The notes beneath the pieces are model-generated. The model was not told where the DNA came from. It did no database searches and worked only from the letters and a program-made list of their open reading frames with translations. The position numbers and the translations under genes are program-made. Shown piece after piece: positions 7,707-15,401 of a stretch of DNA of 64,000 nt. Source of the stretch: Variovorax paradoxus (GTDB taxonomy: Bacteria; Pseudomonadota; Gammaproteobacteria; Burkholderiales; Burkholderiaceae_C). The DNA lies in NCBI GenBank assembly GCA_016806145.1, contig CP063166.1, forward strand, positions 3,968,001 to 4,032,000, in the 5' to 3' direction. How positions within the stretch are numbered: position 1 is the stretch's first letter; each line of letters starts with the position of its first letter.

Positions 7707-9002
7707 TCAGTCGAGGCCGTGGAAGCTGCTGTCGTCGGGGCCGATGTGCGCGGGCGGCGTCCACGTCGCGTCGCGCATCGAGCGGCTCACGAGCCGGTCC
7801 ACGCCCAGCAGCGTGGCGAAGATGGCCATGCGCACCGGGATGCCGTTGTCGGTCTGGCGAAAGATCGCCAGCCGCGGGTCGTTGTCGAGGTCGGTGCTCA
7901 GGTCGTGCGAGCCCGGGCGGCCGTCGCGCGGCAGCGGATGCATCAGCACCACGTCCTTCCTGCACGCCGCATCGACCAGCGCGCGGTCGATCGCGAAGGC
8001 CTGGTCGAAGCCCTCGAGCACCTCGTCGTGCGCGAAGCGCTCCTTCTGGATGCGCGTCGCGTAGACCACGTCGGCGCCGGCCAACGCCTGCGCCGGCGCG
8101 GTGGCCGTCTCCACCACGTGGCCGTTGCGGCTCACCAGCTCCACGATCTCCGCCGGCATGGCGAGCTGCGGCGGCGCGACCAGCGTGAACTTCAGGCCGC
8201 GGTACAGCGCGAGCAGCTTGATCAGCGAATGCACGGTGCGGCCGTACTTGAGGTCGCCGACCATCGCGACATGCGCGCCGTCGACCAGCTTGCCTAGGCG
8301 CGAGAACTCGCGCTGGATGGTGTAGAGGTCGAGCAGCGCCTGGCTCGGATGCTCGCCCGGTCCGTCGCCGCCGTTGATGACCGGCACGTTGGTGGCGCGC
8401 GCGAATTCGGCGACCGAACCCTGCTCGGGATGGCGCACCACGATCGCGTCGGCATAGCCGCTGATCACGCGGCTGGTGTCGCGGATCGATTCGCCCTTGG
8501 CCATCGAGGAGAAGGTGAAGCCCGTCGTGTCGCAGACCGAGCCGCCGAGCCGGCAGAACGCGGCGCCGAAGCTCACGCGCGTGCGCGTGCTGGCCTCGAA
8601 GAACAGGTTGGCGAGCACCGCGCCCTCGAGCACGCGGCTGACCTTGCGGCGGCGCGCGATCGGCTGCATCACGTCGGCGAGCCGGAACAGCTCGTCGATG
8701 GCCTCGCGGTCGAACTGGGCCACCGACAGCAGGTGCTGCGCGCCGTCGACATTGAGCGACCGGCGCAGCGCGCCATCCTGTGCGCTCTGCGTATATTCAC
8801 CGGGACGCCCGCTCGACGCCAGGATCTCGCTCACGAAGCGCCGCGCGACCTCGGGCATGGCCCGGAACTCGTTCGACTCGTCGGGCAACAGCCAGGCGTC
8901 GAGCGCCCTTCTGCGGCTGCCGATGCGCTCGGCGAAGGCATCGCGCGTCATGTTGAGCTGACGCATCGCGTCGCGGAGTAGCACTTGCTGCGGGATGTTC
9001 AT
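7707..9002 (-). CDS. Aspartate carbamoyltransferase (pyrB-like) with N-terminal HTH-like extension
   Basis: A 431-residue carbamoyltransferase. The catalytic body (from about residue 85) has the full ATCase set: FFEASTRTRVSF (carbamoyl-phosphate loop STRTR), KGESIRDT (loop Lys), VVRHP, GDGPGEHPSQALLDL and MHPLPRD (ATCase-type HPLP). It should make carbamoyl-aspartate from carbamoyl phosphate and aspartate, or act on a related amine. A usual PyrB is about 310-320 residues. The extra N-terminus contains LRDAMRQLNMTRDAFAERIG and then RRRALDAWLL, the spacing of a lambda-repressor/XRE helix-turn-helix. No pyrimidine gene lies nearby, unlike pyrB-pyrC' operons. ATG at 9002 is chosen; a TTG at 9023 is possible. 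A perfect palindrome lies in its promoter. Confidence 0.85.
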   Translation of the reverse strand: MNIPQQVLLRDAMRQLNMTRDAFAERIGSRRRALDAWLLPDESNEFRAMPEVARRFVSEILASSGRPGEYTQSAQDGALRRSLNVDGAQHLLSVAQFDREAIDELFRLADVMQPIARRRKVSRVLEGAVLANLFFEASTRTRVSFGAAFCRLGGSVCDTTGFTFSSMAKGESIRDTSRVISGYADAIVVRHPEQGSVAEFARATNVPVINGGDGPGEHPSQALLDLYTIQREFSRLGKLVDGAHVAMVGDLKYGRTVHSLIKLLALYRGLKFTLVAPPQLAMPAEIVELVSRNGHVVETATAPAQALAGADVVYATRIQKERFAHDEVLEGFDQAFAIDRALVDAACRKDVVLMHPLPRDGRPGSHDLSTDLDNDPRLAIFRQTDNGIPVRMAIFATLLGVDRLVSRSMRDATWTPPAHIGPDDSSFHGLD

Positions 9003-9012
9003 AGGCGTCGAG

Positions 9013-9040
9013 TTTATACGCAATGCGTATATTTCAACAA
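9013..9040 (-). promoter_or_regulatory. Promoter of the carbamoyltransferase gene with embedded 17-bp palindrome
   Basis: Minus strand: TTGTTG (9040-9035), a 16-bp spacer, then TATAAA (9018-9013). The perfect palindrome TATACGCAATGCGTATA (9015-9031) fills the spacer and overlaps the -10, an ideal repressor site. The -10 ends only 10 bases before the ATG at 9002, so the transcript would be almost leaderless. A ten-base partial match (TGCGTATATT) recurs inside the gene at 8788-8797. Confidence 0.55.
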
Positions 9041-9053
9041 TCCCGCCCGAATC

Positions 9054-10052
9054 CTAGCGCCGGGCCGCCTTCACGGGCTTCTTCGCGCCCGGGCGCAGCG
9101 CGCGCTGGCGCGTGCCCGCGCCGCGCGCGGGCCCCGCCGGCGCCACGTCGTGCTGGCTCGCGCGCAGCTTGAAGTCGCAGGTCTGCACGGCCAACTCGAC
9201 GATGCGTGCCAGCGCCGGGCTCGCGTTGTCGCGCCGGTGCACCGCGCTGTAGACCAGCGGCGGCGGCATCGGGTCGCTGCGCACGATGCGCAGCAGGCCG
9301 CTGCGGATGTCGGGCCGCACGTAGTCGAGCGCCTGCTGGCTGATGCCGAAGCCACTGATCGTCAGCTCGCGCAGCACCGTCGTGCTGTTGGTCAGCATGA
9401 CCTTGCCGAAACGGAAGCCGTGCTCGGCGCGCCAGGCCTCGTAGAAGCGGTTCTTCGAGGCGCCCGCGGGCTGCTCGATCACGGGGTAGTCGGCGAACTC
9501 GTGTGGCTTCAGCGCGCGCTGCGGAATGCGCAGCCGCGGACTCGCGATCCAGGCCTGGTCGACCTGCCCCACCTTGACCGATTCGAAGGCCTGGCCCCAG
9601 AAGGTGCCCGGCATGATCGTCAGGTCGAGCTTGTTGGCCTCGAGCCGCTCGAACAGCGTGAGGCCGGCGTCGACCACCGGCTCGATCGTCACCTGCGGAT
9701 GCAGCTTCTGCAGCAGCTGGATCAGCCGCGTGAGCCAGGTCATCGCGATCAGCTCCGTCACGCCCACGCGGAAGCTGCCGCGCAGCGTCTTGTCGAGGCT
9801 GATGTCGTGCTCGATGCGCTGCCACAGCCGCAGTGCCTCTTCCGCCAGCGGCAGCAGCTCGCGGCCGGCCTGCGCCAGTTCCAGGCCGTGCGAGCTGCGG
9901 TGCAGCAAGGGACCGCCGAGCGACTCCTCGAGCTCGGCCAGCCGCTTGGAGATGGCCGACTGCGTGGTGTGCAGCTTCACCGCCGCGGCGCTGAAGCTCT
10001 GGAGCCTGGCGCTGAACAGGAAGGCCTCGAGCTGCTTGAAGGTGAAGTTCAT
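9054..10052 (-). CDS. LysR-family regulator, cassette 1
   Basis: A 332-residue LysR-type regulator. The winged HTH occupies residues 1-60 (MNFTFKQLEAF, then KLHTTQSAISKRLAELE), followed by a linker helix and a periplasmic-binding-like effector domain to about residue 300. The tail is basic and Ala/Arg-rich. The start MNFTFKQ at 10052 is the family's usual N-terminus; longer upstream frames are not. It is divergent from the aminotransferase gene at 10154 across 101 bp, the classical layout for a LysR protein controlling its neighbour. It resembles the LysR at 27342-28283 (both have T-E-x-x-AMTWL at the start of the effector domain), which flanks the second aminotransferase. The ligand is unknown but probably an amino or oxo acid of this pathway. 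Confidence 0.88.
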   Translation of the reverse strand: MNFTFKQLEAFLFSARLQSFSAAAVKLHTTQSAISKRLAELEESLGGPLLHRSSHGLELAQAGRELLPLAEEALRLWQRIEHDISLDKTLRGSFRVGVTELIAMTWLTRLIQLLQKLHPQVTIEPVVDAGLTLFERLEANKLDLTIMPGTFWGQAFESVKVGQVDQAWIASPRLRIPQRALKPHEFADYPVIEQPAGASKNRFYEAWRAEHGFRFGKVMLTNSTTVLRELTISGFGISQQALDYVRPDIRSGLLRIVRSDPMPPPLVYSAVHRRDNASPALARIVELAVQTCDFKLRASQHDVAPAGPARGAGTRQRALRPGAKKPVKAARR

Positions 10053-10153
10053 GCGGCGGAATGTACGCCCACCACCGGCCAGGAAAAAAAGGAATACCGA
10101 GCCACGCCGATTACTCGTTTGTCCCGCGGCGATGGCACTTCGATACTGGCCGC

Positions 10154-11383
10154 ATGCTTCACATCGCACCACGACTGAACCGGATCCAGCCTTCTCCGAG
10201 TTCCATGGCCGGCCAGAGGGCGCGCGAGCTGCGCGCGCAGGGCCGGGACATCCTCGGCCTCACCGCCGGCGAGCCCGACTTCGAGACGCCCGAACACATC
10301 AAGCAGGCCGCCATCCGCGCGATGGCCGACGGCCAGACGCGCTACACCGACGTCGGCGGCACGCCGGCGCTCAAGGAGGCCATCGCGGCCAAGTTCCTGC
10401 GCGAGAACCGGCTGCGCTACGCGCCGGGCGAGATCATCGTCGGCACCGGCGCCAAGCAGGTGATCTTCAATGCGCTGATGTGCACGGTGGCGGCCGGCGA
10501 CGAGGTCATCGTGCCGGCGCCCTACTGGGTCTCGTACCCCGACATCGCGCGGCTGGCCGGCGGCGTGCCGGTGTTCGTCGACGGCCCGGCCGCCGCGGGC
10601 TTCAAGCTGCAGCCCGCCGACCTCGAGCGCGCCATCACCGGCCGCACGCGCTGGCTGATGCTCAACTCGCCGAACAACCCGAGCGGGGCCACCTATACGC
10701 GCGCCGAGCTGCTGGCACTGGCCGAGGTGCTGCGGCGCCATCCGCAGGTCTGGGTGCTGACCGACGACATCTACGAGCACCTGGTCTACGGCGACGCACC
10801 CTTCGCCACCCTCGCCGAGGTGGCGCCCGACCTGCAGGAACGCACGCTGACGGTGAACGGCGTCTCCAAGGCCTATGCGATGACGGGCTGGCGCATCGGC
10901 TACGGCGCCGGGCCCGCGGCGCTGATCAAGGCGATGGTCAAGCTGCAGTCGCAGAGCACCTCGGGACCGAACTCGATCGCGCAGGCGGCCGCCATCGCGG
11001 CGCTCACCGGGCCGCAGGACAGCATCGCCACCAACCGCCAGGCCTACCGGGCGCGGCGCGACACGGTGATCGAGGCGCTCAATGCCATCGACGGCATCCG
11101 CTGCGAGGTGCCCGACGGCGCCTTCTACGTCTTCGCCTCGTGCAGCGCGCTGTTCGGGCTGCGCACACCGCAGGGCACCACGATCGCCGACAGCGACGAC
11201 TGGGTGATGCACCTGCTCGACGCGCAGAACCTCGCGGCACTGCAGGGCAGCGCCTATGGCGTGCCGACGCACTTCCGCCTCTCGTTCGCCGCCGGCACGG
11301 AACAGCTGCTCGAAGGCTGCCGGCGCATCGCGCGCGCTTGCGCCGAACTCTCGGGCCAACCGCTTCACCAGGAACCGCAATGA
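10154..11383 (+). CDS. PLP-dependent class I aminotransferase, cassette 1
   Basis: A 409-residue fold-type I aminotransferase of the AspC/AatA-like I-gamma group. Landmarks: GLTAGEPDFETPEHI (substrate glycine loop), TGAKQ phosphate contacts, APYWVSYPD, NSPNNPSG (PLP Asn), DDIYEHLVY (PLP Asp and Tyr), and VSKAYAMTGWRIGYG, which holds the Schiff-base Lys and a phosphate-binding Arg. Near the C-terminus HFRLSF supplies the Arg for the alpha-carboxylate. It transfers an amino group from an unidentified amino acid to an oxo acid. Start: ATG 10154 (MLHIAPRLN). Its stop overlaps the start of the next gene (ATGA), so the two are coupled. A paralogue lies at 28405-29652. Confidence 0.9.
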   Translation: MLHIAPRLNRIQPSPSSMAGQRARELRAQGRDILGLTAGEPDFETPEHIKQAAIRAMADGQTRYTDVGGTPALKEAIAAKFLRENRLRYAPGEIIVGTGAKQVIFNALMCTVAAGDEVIVPAPYWVSYPDIARLAGGVPVFVDGPAAAGFKLQPADLERAITGRTRWLMLNSPNNPSGATYTRAELLALAEVLRRHPQVWVLTDDIYEHLVYGDAPFATLAEVAPDLQERTLTVNGVSKAYAMTGWRIGYGAGPAALIKAMVKLQSQSTSGPNSIAQAAAIAALTGPQDSIATNRQAYRARRDTVIEALNAIDGIRCEVPDGAFYVFASCSALFGLRTPQGTTIADSDDWVMHLLDAQNLAALQGSAYGVPTHFRLSFAAGTEQLLEGCRRIARACAELSGQPLHQEPQ

Positions 11384-12366
11384 AACTCCGCTCCCTCCTC
11401 ACGCTGCTGCCGGTCGTGGCCGCGGGCACGGCCTGGCTCGGCGCCGCCACCGCGAGCGCGGCCGACACCTTTCCATCGAAGCCCGTGAAGATCCTCGTGG
11501 GCTTCTCGCCGGGCGGCTCGAACGACGTGGTGGCGCGGCTGATCGCGCCCAGGCTCGCCGAAGGGCTGGGCCAGCAGGTGCTGATCGACAACCGCCCCGG
11601 CGCCGGCGGCAACATCGCGGCCTCGGCCCTGCTCGCCGCGCCGGCCGATGGCCACACGCTGCTGATGTGCACCACGGGCACGCTGTCGATCCAGCCGCAT
11701 GTGCTGAAAAGCATGCCCTTCGATCCCGAGAAGGACATCGTGCCGGTCACGCAGGTCGTCAATGCACCCTACATGCTGCTGGTCAACGCGAGCCTGCCGG
11801 TGAAGAACGTGAAGGAGCTGGTCGCCTACGCGAAGCAGAAGCCCGGCGAGATCAACTTCGCGTCCTCGGGCACGGCCACGGGCGGCCACCTCGCGGGCGA
11901 GATGCTCAAGAGCCGCGCGGGCATCGACATCGTGCACGTGGCCTACAAGGGCACGGGCCAGGCCACGACCGACCTGATCGCGGGCCAGGTCTCGATGATC
12001 TTCGACCAGCCCGTGAGCTCGATGCAGTACGCGCGCGCCGGCAAGCTGCGCGCGCTCGCGGTGGCCAGTCCGCGCCGGCTCGCGGCCTTTCCCGAGATTC
12101 CGACCGTGGCCGAGGCCGGCGTCGCCGAGGTCGAGTCCGTGACCTGGGCCGGCATCTGCGCGGCGAAGAACACGCCGCCGGCCGTGGTCGAACGCCTGCA
12201 GCGCGAGATCGCGAAGGTGCTCGCACAGCCCGAGATCGCCAAGCGCCTCACGTCCGATGGACTCGAGCCGGTGGGCAGCACGCCCGAGCAGTTCCGCGCC
12301 TTCCTCGCGGCCGACAAGCGCAAGTGGGGCCGCGTGGTGAAGGACGCCGACGTCAAGGCCGAATGA
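11380..12366 (+). CDS. Bug/TctC-type tripartite tricarboxylate binding protein, cassette 1
   Basis: A 328-residue periplasmic protein of the Bug family, very expanded in Burkholderiales. A signal peptide covers residues 1-27 (cut near ASA-A). The mature part starts FPSKPVKILVGFSPGGSNDV, where the conserved PGG loop binds a carboxylate, and contains VLIDNRPGAGGNIAA, NFASSGTATGGHLAGEM and VAYKGTGQATTDLIAGQ, all family landmarks. Bug proteins bind carboxylates and amino acids, but no TctA/TctB membrane subunits are nearby, so it is an orphan binder. It overlaps the aminotransferase stop by four bases and precedes the aldolase-like gene. It may deliver the cassette substrate or act as a sensor partner. 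Confidence 0.9.
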   Translation: MKLRSLLTLLPVVAAGTAWLGAATASAADTFPSKPVKILVGFSPGGSNDVVARLIAPRLAEGLGQQVLIDNRPGAGGNIAASALLAAPADGHTLLMCTTGTLSIQPHVLKSMPFDPEKDIVPVTQVVNAPYMLLVNASLPVKNVKELVAYAKQKPGEINFASSGTATGGHLAGEMLKSRAGIDIVHVAYKGTGQATTDLIAGQVSMIFDQPVSSMQYARAGKLRALAVASPRRLAAFPEIPTVAEAGVAEVESVTWAGICAAKNTPPAVVERLQREIAKVLAQPEIAKRLTSDGLEPVGSTPEQFRAFLAADKRKWGRVVKDADVKAE

Positions 12367-12380
12367 GAGAACACCAGACC

Positions 12381-13070
12381 ATGAACCCGCATCCCGACAT
12401 CGTTCGCGACTTCGAGCGCGTTGCTCCCGAACTGCTGCGCCGTGCCGCGGCCTTCCAGCCGGCCATCCTCGCCGACGTCGCGGGCCGCCGCGGCGCGCTG
12501 CACGGCCGCATCGAGGCCCTGCGCCACCGCATGAAGCTGGTGGGCAGCGCGCTCACGGTGGAGGTGCGGCCCGGCGACAACCTGATGATCCATGCCGCGA
12601 TCGCGCTCGCGCAGCCGGGCGACGTGCTGGTGATCGACGGCAAGGGCGACCGCAGCGCGGCGCTGATGGGCACGATCATGATGAATGCCTGCCGCCAGGT
12701 CGGCATCGCCGGCGTGGTGATCGACGGCGCAGTGCGCGACAGCGTGGAGATCGACGAGATGGACTTCCCGGTGTTCTCGGTGGGCACCAATCCCAACGGC
12801 CCGACCAAGCTGGCCTCGGGACGCATCGGGCATCCGGTGTCGGTCGGCGGTGTGGCCGTGCGTGCCGGCGATCTGGTGATCGGCGATGCCGATGGCGTGG
12901 TGGTGGTCGAGCGAGAGAAAGTCGACACCCTGCTTCGCGCGGCGCAGAAGAAGGTCGAGGACGAAGCCGCGCGCATCGAAGCCATCAGGCAAGGCCACAC
13001 GACGGCCAGCTGGCTCGACGCGGCACTGCGCAAGGCGGGCGTGCTCGAGGAAGGCGAGACGCTGGCGTGA
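12381..13070 (+). CDS. RraA-like / HMG aldolase family protein, cassette 1
   Basis: A 229-residue member of the RraA-like family that includes 4-hydroxy-4-methyl-2-oxoglutarate (HMG)/4-carboxy-4-hydroxy-2-oxoadipate aldolases. Seen: RPGDNLMIHAAI, GDVLVIDGKGD and VVIDGAVRDSVEI, the last holding the Arg-Asp pair that binds pyruvate enolate and the divalent metal in HMG aldolases. True RraA, an RNase E inhibitor, is about 160 residues; this one is longer, with a C-terminal helical tail as in the aldolases. ATG at 12381 is used; an in-frame ATG at 12363 overlapping the previous stop would add six residues. Third gene of the cassette after an aminotransferase, so it probably cleaves the oxo acid formed. 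A terminator follows. Confidence 0.83.
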   Translation: MNPHPDIVRDFERVAPELLRRAAAFQPAILADVAGRRGALHGRIEALRHRMKLVGSALTVEVRPGDNLMIHAAIALAQPGDVLVIDGKGDRSAALMGTIMMNACRQVGIAGVVIDGAVRDSVEIDEMDFPVFSVGTNPNGPTKLASGRIGHPVSVGGVAVRAGDLVIGDADGVVVVEREKVDTLLRAAQKKVEDEAARIEAIRQGHTTASWLDAALRKAGVLEEGETLA

Positions 13071-13098
13071 GCGGCGCGCTGTCGCACCACGCACGAAG

Positions 13099-13118
13099 AA
13101 AGGGCCCGCAGGCCCTTT
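13099..13118. terminator. Bidirectional hairpin terminator
   Basis: AAAGGGCC, loop CGCA, GGCCCTTT: eight perfect pairs with an A-run on one side and a T-run on the other. It lies 28 bp after cassette 1 and 56 bp after the end of the convergent DUF4148 gene, so it can stop transcription from both sides. Confidence 0.75.
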
Positions 13119-13173
13119 CCTCATTCGCTTCTTTCATGCGGCCGATGCTCTCGCACCGGCTTGGCACCGTGGC

Positions 13174-13524
13174 TCAGAGGCCAGCTTGGCGCGTGAACGA
13201 CACGCTGGGCTTCTTGTAGGCTTGCGGCACTTCGTCGCGGTAGAACGCGCGGCGGTCGAGGCTTTGCAGCGGGTCGTGGGCCTTGGCAACGGCTTCGGCA
13301 CGAACGGTTGCGCGGTCGGCGGTCGAGCTGAAGGTTTGCGCACCGGCGGTGGCACCTTCGCTGTAGGCATCGCCGGCACGGGCGGCTGCCACGGCTTGCG
13401 ATTCGACTTCGGCACGCGAGACCGTGGAGTGCACGGTGTGGACGCCGTCATAGGTTTCGGCATGTGCGCCGGTGGCGGCAAGCAGGGCAACGGCAACGGC
13501 AGCGAGGATCTTCGAGGCGGTCAT
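13174..13524 (-). CDS. DUF4148 small exported protein
   Basis: A 116-residue protein with a clear signal peptide (MTASKILAAVAVALLAATGAHA, cut before E-T-Y). The mature part is short, charged and Ala-rich, with SRAEVESQAVAAARAGDAY, typical of the DUF4148 family found in many copies in Burkholderiales. Function is unknown; the protein should be periplasmic. The start at 13524 is preceded by a strong GGAGATACC ribosome site. The 250-bp upstream space carries no gene and contains two palindromes (13688-13701 and 13736-13756), so it is probably a regulated single gene. It is convergent with cassette 1 through the shared terminator. Confidence 0.8.
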   Translation of the reverse strand: MTASKILAAVAVALLAATGAHAETYDGVHTVHSTVSRAEVESQAVAAARAGDAYSEGATAGAQTFSSTADRATVRAEAVAKAHDPLQSLDRRAFYRDEVPQAYKKPSVSFTRQAGL

Positions 13525-13735
13525 TTGGTATCTCCTTCAGGTTGAACGGTGGTTTGTCCGTGAGGAGAAGTTTGATCCTGTTGGCCCCTTTTGAATCGCC
13601 GCAAAAAGAATCACGGCGTTCGCCGTTTCGAAACAATCCAGAAAGTTTTGGGCAAGTTTCACGCATGCGAGCGGGCCGCCGAATCCACCCTCTGCAGAGG
13701 GAGATCGGCCGAAAGCACTACTTTCCCGCATCCCT

Positions 13736-13756
13736 TGCATGCTTACAGCGCATGCA
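13736..13756. repeat. Perfect inverted repeat near the end of the FmdB-like gene
   Basis: TGCATGC, seven bases, then GCATGCA, both arms exact. It begins 19 bp after the stop of the FmdB-like gene. A second perfect palindrome, CCCTCTGCAGAGGG, lies at 13688-13701. No T-run follows, so an operator or an RNA-stabilising hairpin is as likely as a terminator. Confidence 0.4.
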
Positions 13757-13774
13757 TGAAAACTTGCCGAAATC

Positions 13775-14119
13775 TCAATGCGAGATCATCCACGGCCGCC
13801 GCGACGGTGCCGATTTGGCACCGTTCGACGCGGTCACCGTGGCACCGCGGCGCGCGTTCGTCGAGCAGCATCCGCAGCCCGACGGATGCCGCAATCGCGC
13901 GTAGTCGCGCGAGCTCGCGGGCTCGTGCCGCGCGCGCTCGTTGGTGGCCATCGCGAGGCGCGTGTCGGCCGCCATGAGCGCGAGCCGCGGCGCGGCCGAA
14001 AGCACGCGCGGCGAGGCGCCGCCGCAGTCGGGGCAGGCAGCGGGCTCGTCGCGCAGCGCCGAGGGACGCAGCGCCTCGAACCCGCCGCAGCGTCCGCAGT
14101 CGTAGTCGTAGGTGGGCAC
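13775..14119 (-). CDS. FmdB-like zinc-ribbon protein
   Basis: A 114-residue protein beginning MPTYDYDCGRCGGFEAL, the FmdB zinc-ribbon signature. A first Cys pair (CGRC, residues 8-11) and a second (CPDC near residue 34) form the metal site, followed by a basic, Arg/Ala-rich tail with an extra CGCC. FmdB was named as a putative regulator next to formamidase in methylotrophs. It is the last gene of the operon, 21 bp after fmdA. Its role is not established; it may regulate or assist the amidase. The tail after residue 60 is low complexity and poorly conserved in the family, so the exact C-terminus is uncertain. Confidence 0.8.
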   Translation of the reverse strand: MPTYDYDCGRCGGFEALRPSALRDEPAACPDCGGASPRVLSAAPRLALMAADTRLAMATNERARHEPASSRDYARLRHPSGCGCCSTNARRGATVTASNGAKSAPSRRPWMISH

Positions 14120-14140
14120 GCGGCTTCCTTGTTCAATGCC

Positions 14141-15373
14141 TCAGCGCAGGTCGGGCGACAGCGGCATGTCGATGCTGCCGTCGATCATCTTCACCGGCCC
14201 GGCGGCGTTGGGATTGATGTCGAAGTCGAAGATGCCCGTGGGCAGCCACAAGGTGGCGCAGGAGTTGGGCACGTCGACGACGCCGCTGATGTGGCCCTGC
14301 ACCGGTGCCGTGCCGAGGATCGAGTAGGCCTGCGCGCCCGAGTAGCCGAACTTCTTCAAATACTCGATGGCGTTGAGGCAGGCCTGGCGGTAGGCGACGT
14401 TGACGTCGAGGTAGTGCTGCTTGCCGCTCTCGTCGACCGAGATACCCTCGAAGATCAGGTAGTCGTTGTACTGCGGCGTGATGGGGCTGGGCTTGAAGAT
14501 CGGGTTCTTGATGCCGTACTTGGCCATGCCGCCCTTGATGAGCGAGACCTTCATGTGCACCCAGCCGGCCATCTCGATGGCGCCGCAGAAGGTGATCTCG
14601 CCGTCGCCCTGGCTGAAGTGCAGGTCGCCCACGCTGAGGCCCGCGCCGTCGACGTAGACGGGGAAGAACACCTTCGAGCCGCGCGAGAGATCCTTGATGT
14701 CGCAGTTGCCGCCATGCTCGCGCGGCGGCACGGTGCGCGCGCCCTCGGCCGCGGCCTTGGCACGGGCCTCGCCGGTCATCTTGCCCATGTGGGCGGTGCC
14801 CGCGAACGGCGGATTGGCCAGGCCCGGCACGCGATCGGGGTCGGTGGCGATCAGCGCCTTCTCGCGCTCGTTCCACATGTCGAGCATGGGCTTGTCGGGC
14901 AGGCAGCCGATCAGGCCCGGATGGATCAGGCCCGCGAAGTTCACGCCGGGGATGTGGCGCGAACTCGTGAACATGCCCTTGAAGTCCCAGATCGATTTCT
15001 GCGCCTCGGGAAAATGATCGGTGAGAAAGCCGCCACCGTTCTTCTTCGAGAAAAATCCGTTGAAGCCCCAGAGGCTGTCCTGCTTGGCGCCGATGTCGAG
15101 AAGATCGACCACCAGCAGGTCGCCGGGTTCGGCACCCTTCACGCCCACGGGGCCCGAGAGGTAGTGCACGGTGCTGAGATCGATGTCGCGCACGTCGTCG
15201 GCGCTGTCGTTGTTCTTGATGAAGCCGCCGGTCCAGTCGAAGGTCTCGAGAATGAAGTCGTCGCCGGGATTGACCCAGCAGGCCATCGGAATGTCCGGGT
15301 GCCAGCGGTTGTGGATCATCTCGTTCTCGGTGGGCGACTTGGTCAGATCGACCTTGATCAGCGTGTCCGTCAT
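14141..15373 (-). CDS. fmdA: Formamidase / acetamidase FmdA
   Basis: A 410-residue enzyme of the acetamidase/formamidase family, the usual length, hydrolysing formamide (and often acetamide) to ammonia and the acid in the cytoplasm. Start at 15373 (MTDTLIKVDLTKSP). Landmarks: NRWHPDIPMACWVNPGD near the N-terminus, GPVGVKGAEPGDLLVVDLLD, PGVNFAGLIHPGLIGC, and HFSQGDGEITFCGAIEMAG with the conserved Glu-Cys region. It follows urtE by 28 bp and precedes the FmdB-like gene by 21 bp, so uptake and hydrolysis genes share one transcript. That context makes the upstream ABC system a urea or short-chain amide importer. Confidence 0.93.
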   Translation of the reverse strand: MTDTLIKVDLTKSPTENEMIHNRWHPDIPMACWVNPGDDFILETFDWTGGFIKNNDSADDVRDIDLSTVHYLSGPVGVKGAEPGDLLVVDLLDIGAKQDSLWGFNGFFSKKNGGGFLTDHFPEAQKSIWDFKGMFTSSRHIPGVNFAGLIHPGLIGCLPDKPMLDMWNEREKALIATDPDRVPGLANPPFAGTAHMGKMTGEARAKAAAEGARTVPPREHGGNCDIKDLSRGSKVFFPVYVDGAGLSVGDLHFSQGDGEITFCGAIEMAGWVHMKVSLIKGGMAKYGIKNPIFKPSPITPQYNDYLIFEGISVDESGKQHYLDVNVAYRQACLNAIEYLKKFGYSGAQAYSILGTAPVQGHISGVVDVPNSCATLWLPTGIFDFDINPNAAGPVKMIDGSIDMPLSPDLR

Positions 15374-15401
15374 TTGCAGTGGCTCCTGGTTGGGGTTGTG
15401 G

